Assembly: GCF_001975985.1 (NCBI RefSeq)
Contig: NZ_MTQF01000003.1
Coordinates: 549,425 to 613,424, forward strand
Source: [Flexibacter] sp. ATCC 35103
Lineage (GTDB): Bacteria; Bacteroidota; Bacteroidia; Flavobacteriales; Flavobacteriaceae
Length of the DNA stretch: 64,000 bases
Direction: 5' to 3'
Within the stretch, counting starts at the first letter, position 1. Every line of letters begins with the position of its first letter. Of this stretch, positions 54,666 to 63,350 are shown piece after piece. The notes below the pieces were generated by a model that had not been told where the DNA came from, made no database searches, and saw only the letters and a list, made by a program, of their open reading frames with translations. A program made the translations under genes and the position numbers.

Positions 54666-56258
54666 TTAGTAATTTAATTGTACACCACATTGAATCCAAT
54701 AAGTAGTATTGGTATTGATAATGGCGTTGTAATCATTTTGTTTTTTTAGTGCTATTTTTTCTTTCAAATTGGTAAAGAAAACCACTGTTTTATTGTTTTT
54801 TACCGGATAACTGTATTCTAATCGTATTGCAGGAGCAAAATAATTGGTTGTACTCACGACATAATCATGAATAACTACTTCGTTAAAAAAGGTGCTGTTG
54901 CTACCACCGGAAGTATCATAATAATCCAAATTAGATGATGGCAATGCAAAATACATATTAAAGTTTACAGCTGTATTTAGCTTACTTTTTTCAAATGCAA
55001 AATCGCGGCTTCCAAAAATACCGGTGTTCAATGAATTGATATCCATATTGCTTGTCGCGAGAATATCATTGTAATTGTTTTGTTGGTAATTTACATCCAA
55101 ACCCAATAGATAGTCAATTTTGGTATTTGTCTTTTTAGAAATAGAAACCAGCCAATTGATTGTATTCAATGAATTTTTGTAATTATGTCCTTTACTGTTT
55201 ACGTCATAATTGATACTATTGCTGTTGTCATATTTTAAAGTTGATTTTATTTCTTTTTTATCCCATTTGTGGAGAGTAAATAATTCAGCATGGTTGGTTT
55301 TGGTTTCGAATTGATATCTTTCATTATCCTGAGTACCAAATACACTATTGTAGAAGTCATTATTTGATTTTTGCCTATAGTACAACGCTGTAAACGCTGT
55401 ATTTTTATTGCTAAAATTGTAACCTAAGCCAATTTTATTATTTATTTCTTTATATAGAAAACGGGTAGAAGATGAATATGTAGATTTGATATAATTAATA
55501 ATTCTGCCATAACCTGTATTAAATCGTAAATAAGTATCAGGATTTGCTTCAAAATTTAGATGATCATTTTTGTATAAATAACTAAAATCCTTATCGGCCC
55601 TTGTATAATTTACGAGAGTAAATATTTTGTGATTCTCTTTTATATCATATCCTAGTTGTAATTCTCCTCCAAGTTTTCTTGAAATAATTTGTGGTCTGGG
55701 ATCAGCACTTCTGCTGAGTTTTTCAGTATCATAATTAATTTTTGAAGACATTGATATCTTGCTGGTAATTTGTTTAGAAAATCCACCACTTAGATTGTAT
55801 TTTTGACTAGTCCAGTTTGCTTTCCTGGGAACAAAAAAATAATGCGGCATTATGACTTCCTGCTCTTCTGAACGATCATCTGAAAGTACCCATCCTAAAT
55901 TTTTCTCATCCATTTTTTTAATAGATAAATTACCAAATAACTTCCATTTAGATTTTGTTGTATAATAACCCTGAGCCAGAAACTGATACGAATTTATTTT
56001 ACTTGCAATTTGTGTTCGGGCAAATTCATTTTTTTGATATTCATAAGAGATTTCAGTAAACGTAAAATCTTTAATGTATTTATTGGTATATGCAATTGGG
56101 TATTGAAATATTTGATTTTTAACCTGTGAATCAATACTATTATTAGTCACAACAATGCTGTCTTGTGCTTGTGTGACAGATGTAAAAAAAATAAAGAAAA
56201 GAAATAATGCCCAGTATTCCCAGGCATTACTTTTAGTTTTAAAAATGTAGATTTTCAT
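54666..56258 (-). CDS. Outer membrane beta-barrel protein, DUF6850-like
   Basis: 530 residues. Signal sequence about 13-32 (VTQAQ). The remainder consists of alternating beta strands rich in Asn, Tyr and Lys (for example KNTAFTALYYRQKSNNDFY) and ends in WIQCGVQLNY, as in outer membrane barrels. Matches, by recall, the DUF6850 group often found beside TonB receptors with DUF4876 lipoproteins. Lies between the lipoprotein gene (12-nt gap) and the peroxidase gene (2-nt gap). Role unknown; an outer membrane conduit or assembly partner are options. Confidence 0.78.
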   Translation of the reverse strand: MKIYIFKTKSNAWEYWALFLFFIFFTSVTQAQDSIVVTNNSIDSQVKNQIFQYPIAYTNKYIKDFTFTEISYEYQKNEFARTQIASKINSYQFLAQGYYTTKSKWKLFGNLSIKKMDEKNLGWVLSDDRSEEQEVIMPHYFFVPRKANWTSQKYNLSGGFSKQITSKISMSSKINYDTEKLSRSADPRPQIISRKLGGELQLGYDIKENHKIFTLVNYTRADKDFSYLYKNDHLNFEANPDTYLRFNTGYGRIINYIKSTYSSSTRFLYKEINNKIGLGYNFSNKNTAFTALYYRQKSNNDFYNSVFGTQDNERYQFETKTNHAELFTLHKWDKKEIKSTLKYDNSNSINYDVNSKGHNYKNSLNTINWLVSISKKTNTKIDYLLGLDVNYQQNNYNDILATSNMDINSLNTGIFGSRDFAFEKSKLNTAVNFNMYFALPSSNLDYYDTSGGSNSTFFNEVVIHDYVVSTTNYFAPAIRLEYSYPVKNNKTVVFFTNLKEKIALKKQNDYNAIINTNTTYWIQCGVQLNY

Positions 56259-56270
56259 TAATGAAAAAAA

Positions 56271-57578
56271 TTAGTTGAATCCTCGGGGATTTGCTGTTAT
56301 TTCTACAAAATCATTACTGGAATTATTTGTGTCTTGCAAAATGATTCTTCCGGCAATTGTTGTTTTAGTCTTTCTAATTACTGATTTAGATGAAAAAGCA
56401 CCAGATGGCAAATAAGTAGTACCTCCATCTATTTGAGTAGCTAATTTTTTTGGAATATAATTTGCACCTAAATCTTTTGTTGTATCAACTCCATCCACAA
56501 GTGCTGTATTAGGAACCTGCAAATATAAAGCAGTATCTCCTTTTGGATTTTTGTAGCTTTTTAGGCTTGCAAAATCCGTACTGGTCATTTTAAAAATTGC
56601 ATAACCATATCTTCCCGCCGTATCTAATATCATGTCTTTGTTTTTATTACCCCAATACGCAATGCCTAAATCCGGAACGGCTGGATTTTGAATGTCATAT
56701 ATGTAGGTATCACCCAGATAGGTTCCTAAAAATGATTCGAAATCAGCAGTACTTAAGTCAAGTGTTAGTTCCGGGCTTAATATGCTTACAGATTTTCCGT
56801 TATTATCCATATAATTAGATTTATGGTTAATTGCATTTTGAGCAATTACAATACTTTTACCCGGTTGAACTGGATATTGTGTTCCATTTCCAGGGATTAT
56901 AAAAATATTAGAGGCATACACGTAATCTGTATTCGCTTTGTCCCCTAAAGTCATACCTGCAGATTTACTCCAGTCATATTGTCCGTTTGCCAAAGTATAA
57001 GGAAATACTGTTGTAGCAAAAGAACCGTATAATTGAGCGATGTATAAACCATCTGCATATTGTACTGTATTTGAATTATTGTAAATTTCAATAAACTGAT
57101 CTCTGATCGACGCTCCTTTTTGAGTATCAGAACCACCATAATGAATTTGTTTAATTACAAAATCACCTACTTTAGAAGTTTTCATTACAATATTGACTGA
57201 ATCTATTGTGTTGTTTACCGTTAGACTGCTTTCAGATCCATTAAAATTAATTTCGGTTTCAGTAGGAGTATAACCAAAAGTCTCAGTGAATTCTGCAGAT
57301 TGCATAACTTTAGTAGCAGAAACGGAATAAACTCCGGGTAATATCTGTTTAAATTGTGCAATACCACTAGCATCTGATTCTACTGTATATTTATTTCCTG
57401 TTTCATTATTTACAATAGTAACAGCAGCTTTTTTTGTAATTTGAGCATTAAATGTTTCGTCATATTTGACGCTAATCGAAAAATTTACAGGTTTTAATGC
57501 CTCATTTTCATCATTGTTGCTGCAGGATTGTATTAAGAATCCAAATAAAGTTATAAGTAAGAGAAGAATTTTTTTCAT
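56271..57578 (-). CDS. DUF4876-type lipoprotein
   Basis: 435 residues. Lipobox IQSC with C19, followed by SNNDENE, an acid-rich start that favours surface display. An Ig-like/carboxypeptidase-regulatory-like domain (about 30-115) precedes the DUF4876-like domain (about 130-435), which has KQIHYGGSDTQKGASIRDQF and IIPGNGTQYPVQPGKSIVIA. The latter region recalls lamin-tail-like beta domains. Second gene of the operon, 18 nt after the receptor gene. By analogy with SusD or BtuG it may be a receptor-associated binding protein (inference). Confidence 0.82.
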   Translation of the reverse strand: MKKILLLLITLFGFLIQSCSNNDENEALKPVNFSISVKYDETFNAQITKKAAVTIVNNETGNKYTVESDASGIAQFKQILPGVYSVSATKVMQSAEFTETFGYTPTETEINFNGSESSLTVNNTIDSVNIVMKTSKVGDFVIKQIHYGGSDTQKGASIRDQFIEIYNNSNTVQYADGLYIAQLYGSFATTVFPYTLANGQYDWSKSAGMTLGDKANTDYVYASNIFIIPGNGTQYPVQPGKSIVIAQNAINHKSNYMDNNGKSVSILSPELTLDLSTADFESFLGTYLGDTYIYDIQNPAVPDLGIAYWGNKNKDMILDTAGRYGYAIFKMTSTDFASLKSYKNPKGDTALYLQVPNTALVDGVDTTKDLGANYIPKKLATQIDGGTTYLPSGAFSSKSVIRKTKTTIAGRIILQDTNNSSNDFVEITANPRGFN

Positions 57579-57596
57579 GGTGTTTATATATTTAGT

Positions 57597-60269
57597 TTAA
57601 AATTCATAGTCAAGCCTTGTTCCAAATGAAAAAGTTGCAATATTTGATAAAGTTTTATTGCCGAATTCATCATAATAATGAGGTTTTAAGTTCAGGAAAT
57701 TGGTAGCATATAGAGAAACGCTGAACCCATTTAAGAAATCTTTTGAAACGCGTAAATGGAAATTATGAAGAGCATTGTCTAAATTGTTTTCCTTTTCGCT
57801 GTAGTTCTGTATAAGATGTCCATATTTTTGGATGTTTGTTCTTTCCTCTACCGGGATTTCATGATATACCAGTTCTGAATCTAAGTAACCATTTGGAAAA
57901 TTTGAAGTAGCCGATTTTGTATTTCGTAATAAAATGTGTTCACTTCGCATAGAAACTAATAAACCTACAGACGGAATGTGATAATTAAAATTAAAACCCA
58001 TGGTAAAATTATCATTCATACTTGTTTGTGGGTTGAAAACACCATATCGCTCCGGTGATAAAAGACTTGTAGATGCGATATAAGATTTTACATCAGAGAA
58101 ATCTTTAGAAGCCACATAAGAAGCATTCATACTAATATCGAGATTTAAAGATTCTATCTTTTGAAAGTTTATTGTGGCCTCAATTCCTCTGTCTTCTGCT
58201 GTGCTATTATTGGTTAATGTATTAGTGAAATAATAAAAATTTTCAGTTCCAATAATTTGATAAGTAGGAATTTCAGCTCCCACAATAACCACTTCAGTTT
58301 TTGGAATGACTTTATATTCAGGGTTTTTTTGGTCTGAAAAGCCATTATAAAGTTTATTATAATATCCTGTAAAATTCAGTATCGCAAAAGGAAGGTTAAG
58401 ATCAAATCCAACCTCAGATCGATATGATTTACTTGGTTTAAGATTTAAATTGTCGCCAGGTGTTATTATAGTTTGAATCCATGCTTTTTGATAAACTCCG
58501 GGATAGGTATAAATTCCGCTGCCCACAATTTTATCTAAATAACGATCTCCTGTATAAAGCTGATTAAGAGAAGGGGCTTTTGATGATAATCCAAATCCAC
58601 CACGTATTTTGACTGTTTTATCAAATGCAAAAGAAGAATTTATACGAGGCTGAAATGACATATTTCCTACTTGATTATCGAATCTTAATCCAAGATCGAC
58701 ATTAAGAATTTGATCGTTTTCAAACTTTTTAAAAATCCTATCCTCAAAATAGGCAGACATTTGATTTTCTGTCTTAGTATTATTAAAAGAATAATCTCTG
58801 TATCCTAACGCATTATCCCGATTTTGTGTAAGTGCATAGAAAGTTAATAAACCAGTCACTGCATTTTTTCTTCCTGCCCCTTTATTGGCACTTGTTCTAT
58901 TTGAAACTCCAAAAACCAGACTGTGAATCCATTTTGATTCATTCGTGAGCGTTTTGTTGGCTTCTAAAGTTATATAAGTCGATATCGGAATACCTTCTAC
59001 CATGCTAACACTCGTGTATTGTGAAGGTAATATGATCGCTTCATGGATCCCTTCATCATAACTGTCTGTGGCTGCTGCATTGGCAACATTTGTAAATCTA
59101 TCTCTTGTAGAAAGTTGTTTGTCATAACTAAAACTTCCATTTATATTTATACCATCGACCCATAAGTTTTTTGGTTTCCACATTAGATTATTTGAAATAG
59201 AAAAACCCTTTTTTTCATTTCTGGCAACGGCCGCATTAATATCATCCGGATCCGTCTTAGCCTCATCTAAATTCATTCTGAAAGAAGTACTTACTATGTT
59301 TTTGATGCTGGAAGAGTTGTTTTTGAACAACCAGGACATGTTTCCGCTTACTCTCTGATAGTCTAAAAGATTATCTCTTGGATCAGCTTTAGAATCCAGA
59401 TAATTGATCGCAGCATTCATAGAGTTATTTGAGTTTAATTGAAACCCTTTTGTTAAGTTTAACTCAGATGTTGCATCCCTAATCGATGCAGATACACGAT
59501 AAGGACTTCTCCCTATTTTAGTTGTTATTAAAACAAGACCAGATGTCAAATCACCATATTTTGCAGATGGAATTCCTTGAATAACTTTTATTTCTTCGAT
59601 ATTGTTTGTTGAAATTTCTCTTAAATCAATGCCCTTATTTGCGTTTGTAAAAGTCTTGTTTTTCGTGCCAAAAGTATCAAACGTAAGGCCATTTGGATTG
59701 AAAGCCTGCATGTTTTCATTATTTGATATCGGAATGTCATTTATAACAAATGAAGTCCCAAATGCTTTTGTGTTGTAGGAAGTTGAGTTTGGAGTTGCAG
59801 TTCGAAATACTATATTTTTAAAATTATTTAAGTCAAAAGTTGTAGTAGTCTGTCCCGGAAGTTGCTGCAAAACATCATCGAGCGAAAAAGCCTGAACATT
59901 GTTAATCGCATTTTTACCTAATGTTAATTCAGAATATTGTCTCTGTTTATTAGCAGTAACAACAACTTCTTTAAGGCGAAGTGTATTATCTTCTAAAGAA
60001 ACATCGATATAATTTTGACCATTCTTTAAAGCAATATTAGACTCCATTTTTCCTAATAAAGAAAAATTTAGCACTATATCTTCAAAATAAGGAATTGTAA
60101 TTTGAAAAGCTCCGTTTTTATCTGAAATACTCCAATTGTCAGATTTTGTATCACGAATGAAAACACCGGATAATGTTGTTGAAGTTTCCTTATCTATAAC
60201 TTTACCTGTTATAACTCTTTGAGAAAAAACAGAACTCGAAATTAAAAGAAGAAATATAATAGAACGCAT
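57597..60269 (-). CDS. TonB-dependent outer membrane receptor
   Basis: 890 residues. Signal peptide about 1-16 (VFSQ). A carboxypeptidase-regulatory-like domain (about 18-92) is followed by a plug (about 100-250, EVVVTANKQRQYSELTLGKN ... YGDLTSGLVLITTKIG) and a barrel ending in FSFGTRLDYEF. It lacks a SusD partner and is shorter than the SusC protein in this window, so a small ligand such as a metal chelate, cofactor or peptide is more likely than a glycan. First gene of a four-gene operon with a TTG-N19-TACATTTG promoter. Ligand unknown. Confidence 0.9.
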   Translation of the reverse strand: MRSIIFLLLISSSVFSQRVITGKVIDKETSTTLSGVFIRDTKSDNWSISDKNGAFQITIPYFEDIVLNFSLLGKMESNIALKNGQNYIDVSLEDNTLRLKEVVVTANKQRQYSELTLGKNAINNVQAFSLDDVLQQLPGQTTTTFDLNNFKNIVFRTATPNSTSYNTKAFGTSFVINDIPISNNENMQAFNPNGLTFDTFGTKNKTFTNANKGIDLREISTNNIEEIKVIQGIPSAKYGDLTSGLVLITTKIGRSPYRVSASIRDATSELNLTKGFQLNSNNSMNAAINYLDSKADPRDNLLDYQRVSGNMSWLFKNNSSSIKNIVSTSFRMNLDEAKTDPDDINAAVARNEKKGFSISNNLMWKPKNLWVDGININGSFSYDKQLSTRDRFTNVANAAATDSYDEGIHEAIILPSQYTSVSMVEGIPISTYITLEANKTLTNESKWIHSLVFGVSNRTSANKGAGRKNAVTGLLTFYALTQNRDNALGYRDYSFNNTKTENQMSAYFEDRIFKKFENDQILNVDLGLRFDNQVGNMSFQPRINSSFAFDKTVKIRGGFGLSSKAPSLNQLYTGDRYLDKIVGSGIYTYPGVYQKAWIQTIITPGDNLNLKPSKSYRSEVGFDLNLPFAILNFTGYYNKLYNGFSDQKNPEYKVIPKTEVVIVGAEIPTYQIIGTENFYYFTNTLTNNSTAEDRGIEATINFQKIESLNLDISMNASYVASKDFSDVKSYIASTSLLSPERYGVFNPQTSMNDNFTMGFNFNYHIPSVGLLVSMRSEHILLRNTKSATSNFPNGYLDSELVYHEIPVEERTNIQKYGHLIQNYSEKENNLDNALHNFHLRVSKDFLNGFSVSLYATNFLNLKPHYYDEFGNKTLSNIATFSFGTRLDYEF

Positions 60270-60302
60270 TGTTTTTAATTAGAATCAATAAAAATAATGA
60301 CG

Positions 60303-60332
60303 CAAATGTATCAATAATTCTTTGTGAAGCAA
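60303..60332 (-). promoter_or_regulatory. Promoter of the receptor/DUF4876/DUF6850/peroxidase operon
   Basis: On the minus strand TTG (60332-60330), 19 nt, then TACATTTG (60310-60303) match the Bacteroidota consensus. The -7 box ends 33 nt before the receptor ATG at 60269. No obvious Fur-box-like palindrome was seen next to it. Confidence 0.65.
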
Positions 60333-60574
60333 TGAAAAATAAGGAAGTTTAAAATTATAAGTACATCAATTTGTGAGAAAAAAACAGCCAATAAGTTTTA
60401 AGAATTTATTATATCTTATTGAGAAACAATGAAATGATCTTTTAGTGGTTTTGTAAGAGTAAAGAGTTTGATTTTTTAGAGTAAGATGTATGTTTGATGT
60501 ATTCTCAAGCAGAATATTTCTTGTTAATTGGGTAGTTTTTTTGCTGCAGCTTAACATTTCTATGGATTTGACAT
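60333..60574. other. Intergenic stretch upstream of the receptor operon
   Basis: With the flanking promoter and terminator this makes up the 405-bp gap 60270-60674. I see only AT-rich sequence and a 63-codon open frame (60366-60557, minus strand) with no domain and no ribosome-binding context, which I do not regard as a gene. Confidence 0.4.
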
Positions 60575-60613
60575 AAAAAAAGAGTCAGAAATTTATATTT
60601 CCTGACTCTTTTT
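60575..60613 (-). terminator. Terminator of gpsA
   Basis: AAAAAAGAGTCAG pairs with CTGACTCTTTTT. The A-tract on the + strand gives the U-run for the minus-strand transcript. Confidence 0.8.
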
Positions 60614-60639
60614 ATTTTTGTATTAAAAAAAATTTTTAA

Positions 60640-60674
60640 GACTGCGATTGAAAACTGTCACTGCGACTGCAAAC
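60640..60674. repeat. CTGCGACTG repeat, copy 4
   Basis: GACTGCGATTGAAAACTGTC followed by ACTGCGACTGCAAAC, ending exactly at the gpsA stop codon (60675). Confidence 0.7.
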
Positions 60675-61670
60675 CTAATCCAAGGATTCTGTTAGTTTTT
60701 TAAAGACAGTTTTAGCATCTTTTCCTTCATATAAAATGGCATAAACGGCATCTATAATTGGAGTTTTTGCTCCATAACCCTGATTTAGTTTATAAGCACT
60801 TTTTGTAGCATAATAACCTTCGGCAACCATACTCATCTCCATCATGGCACTTTTTACAGTGTAACCTTTTCCAATCATATTCCCAAACATTCTGTTTCTG
60901 GAGAATACAGAATATCCTGTAACCAATAAATCGCCTAAGTAAGCTGAATCATTAATGTTACGTTTCATTTTATGTACTTTTTTGATGAATTTTTTCATCT
61001 CGCGAATTCCGTTACTCATCATAACCGACTGAAAGTTGTCTCCGTAACCTAAACCGTGAGCAATTCCGGCAGCGATTGCATAAATATTTTTAAGCATTGC
61101 CGCATATTCAGTACCAATAATATCATCAGAAATTTTGGCTTTGATATAATTTCCGGATAATGTTTTAGCAACAACTTTGGCCTTGTCCGGATCTCCACAA
61201 GCAATTGTCAAGTATGAAAGTCTTTCTAATGCTACTTCTTCAGCATGACAAGGACCAGTAATAACACCAATGTTATAATACGGAATGTCATATTGAATAT
61301 GAAAATGTTCTCCAACAATTAAACTCGTCTCAGGAACAATTCCTTTGATCGCTGAAAAAATAATTTTATTGCTCAAAGAAACCGTTAAGTTTTTTAATTC
61401 AGCATCTAAGAAAGCAGATGGAATTGCAAAAATTACATAATCGGCATATTCAATTGCTTCGTTGATATTATTAGTCAGTTTAAGTTTATGGGTATCAAAT
61501 TCAACAGAACTTAAATAATTTGGATTGTGCTTATATTTCTGAATGTGCTCAATCGCAGCATCATTACGCATGTACCAGGCAATTTCTGAAAGATTCACGC
61601 ATAACATCTTTGCAATTGCCGTTGCCCAGCTTCCTCCTCCAATTACCGCAAATTTTAAATTTTCGCTCAT
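60675..61670 (-). CDS. gpsA: NAD(P)-dependent glycerol-3-phosphate dehydrogenase
   Basis: 331 residues, full length. Makes sn-glycerol 3-phosphate from dihydroxyacetone phosphate for phospholipid synthesis. The Rossmann motif AVIGGGSWATAIAKML is at the N-terminus; FSAIKGIVPETSLIVGEH and GVITGPCHAEEVA follow, and the catalytic lysine lies in AAMLKNIYAIAAGIAHG. GDLLVTGYSVFSRNRMFG is the C-terminal family signature. Single gene with a promoter and terminator of its own. Confidence 0.96.
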   Translation of the reverse strand: MSENLKFAVIGGGSWATAIAKMLCVNLSEIAWYMRNDAAIEHIQKYKHNPNYLSSVEFDTHKLKLTNNINEAIEYADYVIFAIPSAFLDAELKNLTVSLSNKIIFSAIKGIVPETSLIVGEHFHIQYDIPYYNIGVITGPCHAEEVALERLSYLTIACGDPDKAKVVAKTLSGNYIKAKISDDIIGTEYAAMLKNIYAIAAGIAHGLGYGDNFQSVMMSNGIREMKKFIKKVHKMKRNINDSAYLGDLLVTGYSVFSRNRMFGNMIGKGYTVKSAMMEMSMVAEGYYATKSAYKLNQGYGAKTPIIDAVYAILYEGKDAKTVFKKLTESLD

Positions 61671-61688
61671 TATTTTAATAATTTAAAA

Positions 61689-61721
61689 CAAAAGTACTTA
61701 ATAATGTAGTAATAATACAAA
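61689..61721 (-). promoter_or_regulatory. gpsA promoter
   Basis: TTTG (61721-61718), 21 nt, then TACTTTTG (61696-61689) on the minus strand. The -7 box ends 18 nt before the ATG. Confidence 0.55.
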
Positions 61722-62016
61722 ATCTCATTTAAGAAAATTTGTAAAATGAACTTTAAGGTTCTTGTAAAGCATTAAAAAGAAATAGATAAATGCAACTTAT
61801 TAAGTTTCATATAATATAACACATCCAAAAAAGATCTTTTTATAAAGAAATAAATGAATTAAAAATAATATACTTAAAATGTTCCCGAATAAAAAAATAA
61901 GAAATATTTTATACTAAACACAATAAAAATAAAAACTCAACGTTATAAGTGATTATAAATTAGAATTTTAATGAGTTTAGCAAAAATTGAGTTAGTTAGT
62001 TTTGTTTTAGTATTGT
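61722..62016. other. AT-rich intergenic stretch between gpsA and the alcohol dehydrogenase gene
   Basis: Part of the 444-bp gap 61671-62114. No ORF, RNA gene or strong hairpin was recognised between the gpsA promoter and the terminator at 62017. Confidence 0.4.
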
Positions 62017-62053
62017 AAAAAGGCGTTCCTAAAAATTAAGAACGCCTTTTTTT
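62017..62053 (-). terminator. Terminator of the iron-type alcohol dehydrogenase gene
   Basis: AAAAAGGCGTTCCT pairs with AAGAACGCCTTTTTT. The stem is GC-rich relative to the surroundings and flanked by A and T tracts. Confidence 0.85.
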
Positions 62054-62118
62054 TAGTTTTCAGTTTACCGTCACAGTTTTAAGTTTCAACTGCGACTAAA
62101 TACTGCGACTGTGACTAA
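62053..62118. repeat. CTGCGACTG repeat, copy 5
   Basis: A short inverted arrangement of TTTAGTTTTCAGTTTACCG and CAACTGCGACTAAATACTG-type units. It runs from the terminator into the stop codon of the dehydrogenase gene (62115). Confidence 0.7.
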
Positions 62119-63272
62119 TAGCTCATCTCAACAATCGATTTTACTTTGTCTAAAGTTATCAATTGTTTTTCTCCTAAACCTTTCCAGCCTCTTTTGTCAA
62201 AACGATTTACAATAAAGTCGGCCGTTTTGCCATAATCTTCAATGTATTGAGAAAGTTTAGTGTCCATTCCCATGGTATGGAAAAATTCAACGGTTTTATT
62301 GATTGCCTCTTTAGCCACTTCATCTTCAGAACCTTCAAGATTAAAGATTCTTCGGCCGTATTGCGCTAATTTTTGTTTTTTGGTGTCAAACATCACGTTG
62401 TATAAACTTGGGCCAATAATAGCTAAAGTTCTGGCATGATCAATTCCGTACAAAGCCGTTAATTCATGACCAATCATGTGCGTTGCCCAGTCAGATGGAA
62501 CACCTTTTTGAATCAATCCGTTTAAAGCCATCGTACAGCTCCACATAAAATTAGAAGCCAAAGCATAATCTGTTGGGTTTTCAACCACTTTTGGCCCAAC
62601 TTCGATTAAAGTTTGTAAAATCCCCTCAGCAATTCGATCTTGTAAATACCCTTCGTGCGGATACGTTAAATATTGCTCCATTACATGTGTATAGGCATCT
62701 ACAACACCATTTTGTAATTGTCTTTTTGGTAATGATGCAATTACGGTTGGATCGCAAATGGAGAATTTCGGAAACATGGCGCTTCCGCCAAAAGCAAGTT
62801 TTTCCTGAGTTTCTGTAATTGTAACGACAGCACCGGAATTCATCTCGCTTCCTGTTGCAGGCAAAGTCAAAACAGTTCCAAAAGGCATTGCATTTTCTTT
62901 AATCAACAAACGTTTTTGCAAAATATCAATCGGATTTCCGTCAAAGTTAACAGCTGCCGAAATAAATTTTACTCCATCAATAACAGATCCGCCACCAACA
63001 GCCAGAATAAAATCAATTTTCTCTTTTTTAATCACTTCAACAGCTTTCATCAGCGTTTCAAAATGCGGATTCGGCTCAATTCCGCCAAATTCTACAATAT
63101 CAAAACCTTTTAAATTTTTGATTACCTGTTCATGAATTCCATTATTAAAGATACTTCCACCACCATAAGCCAAAAGAATTCTAGCATCTTTAGGAACTAA
63201 AGTAGATAGTTTTTCAATTTGTCCTTTTCCGAAAATTAAATTCGTCGGATTATATAATTCAAAGTTTAGCAT
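62115..63272 (-). CDS. Iron-containing alcohol dehydrogenase, YqhD/BdhA-like
   Basis: 385 residues. Group III metal-dependent dehydrogenase. NADPH-binding region FILAVGGGSVIDGVKF, ATGSEMNSGAVVT block, and metal ligands in VVDAYTHVMEQYL and WATHMIGHELTALYGIDHARTLA. The YqhD-like branch reduces short-chain aldehydes with NADPH, often as detoxification. That fits the DJ-1/PfpI gene 77 bp upstream on the same strand, which in this family may deal with reactive carbonyls (inference). Confidence 0.92.
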   Translation of the reverse strand: MLNFELYNPTNLIFGKGQIEKLSTLVPKDARILLAYGGGSIFNNGIHEQVIKNLKGFDIVEFGGIEPNPHFETLMKAVEVIKKEKIDFILAVGGGSVIDGVKFISAAVNFDGNPIDILQKRLLIKENAMPFGTVLTLPATGSEMNSGAVVTITETQEKLAFGGSAMFPKFSICDPTVIASLPKRQLQNGVVDAYTHVMEQYLTYPHEGYLQDRIAEGILQTLIEVGPKVVENPTDYALASNFMWSCTMALNGLIQKGVPSDWATHMIGHELTALYGIDHARTLAIIGPSLYNVMFDTKKQKLAQYGRRIFNLEGSEDEVAKEAINKTVEFFHTMGMDTKLSQYIEDYGKTADFIVNRFDKRGWKGLGEKQLITLDKVKSIVEMSY

Positions 63273-63290
63273 GTTTTTTTATAGTTTCTG

Positions 63291-63350
63291 AGATGCTAAG
63301 GCACTAAGTGGCTAAGTTTTTAATCTTAGTGACTTAGTGCCTTAGCATCT
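63291..63350. repeat. Long hairpin between the PfpI-like and alcohol dehydrogenase genes
   Basis: AGATGCTAAGGCACTAAGT (63291-63309) is perfectly complementary to ACTTAGTGCCTTAGCATCT (63332-63350). The right arm's last base is the first base of the PfpI-like stop codon. No U-run follows in the minus-strand direction, so it is not a classic terminator. Confidence 0.7.

Noticed and set aside
60366..60557. 63-codon minus-strand frame in the gap upstream of the receptor operon
   Set aside because: No recognisable domain, no promoter or ribosome-binding context, and composition like the surrounding non-coding DNA.
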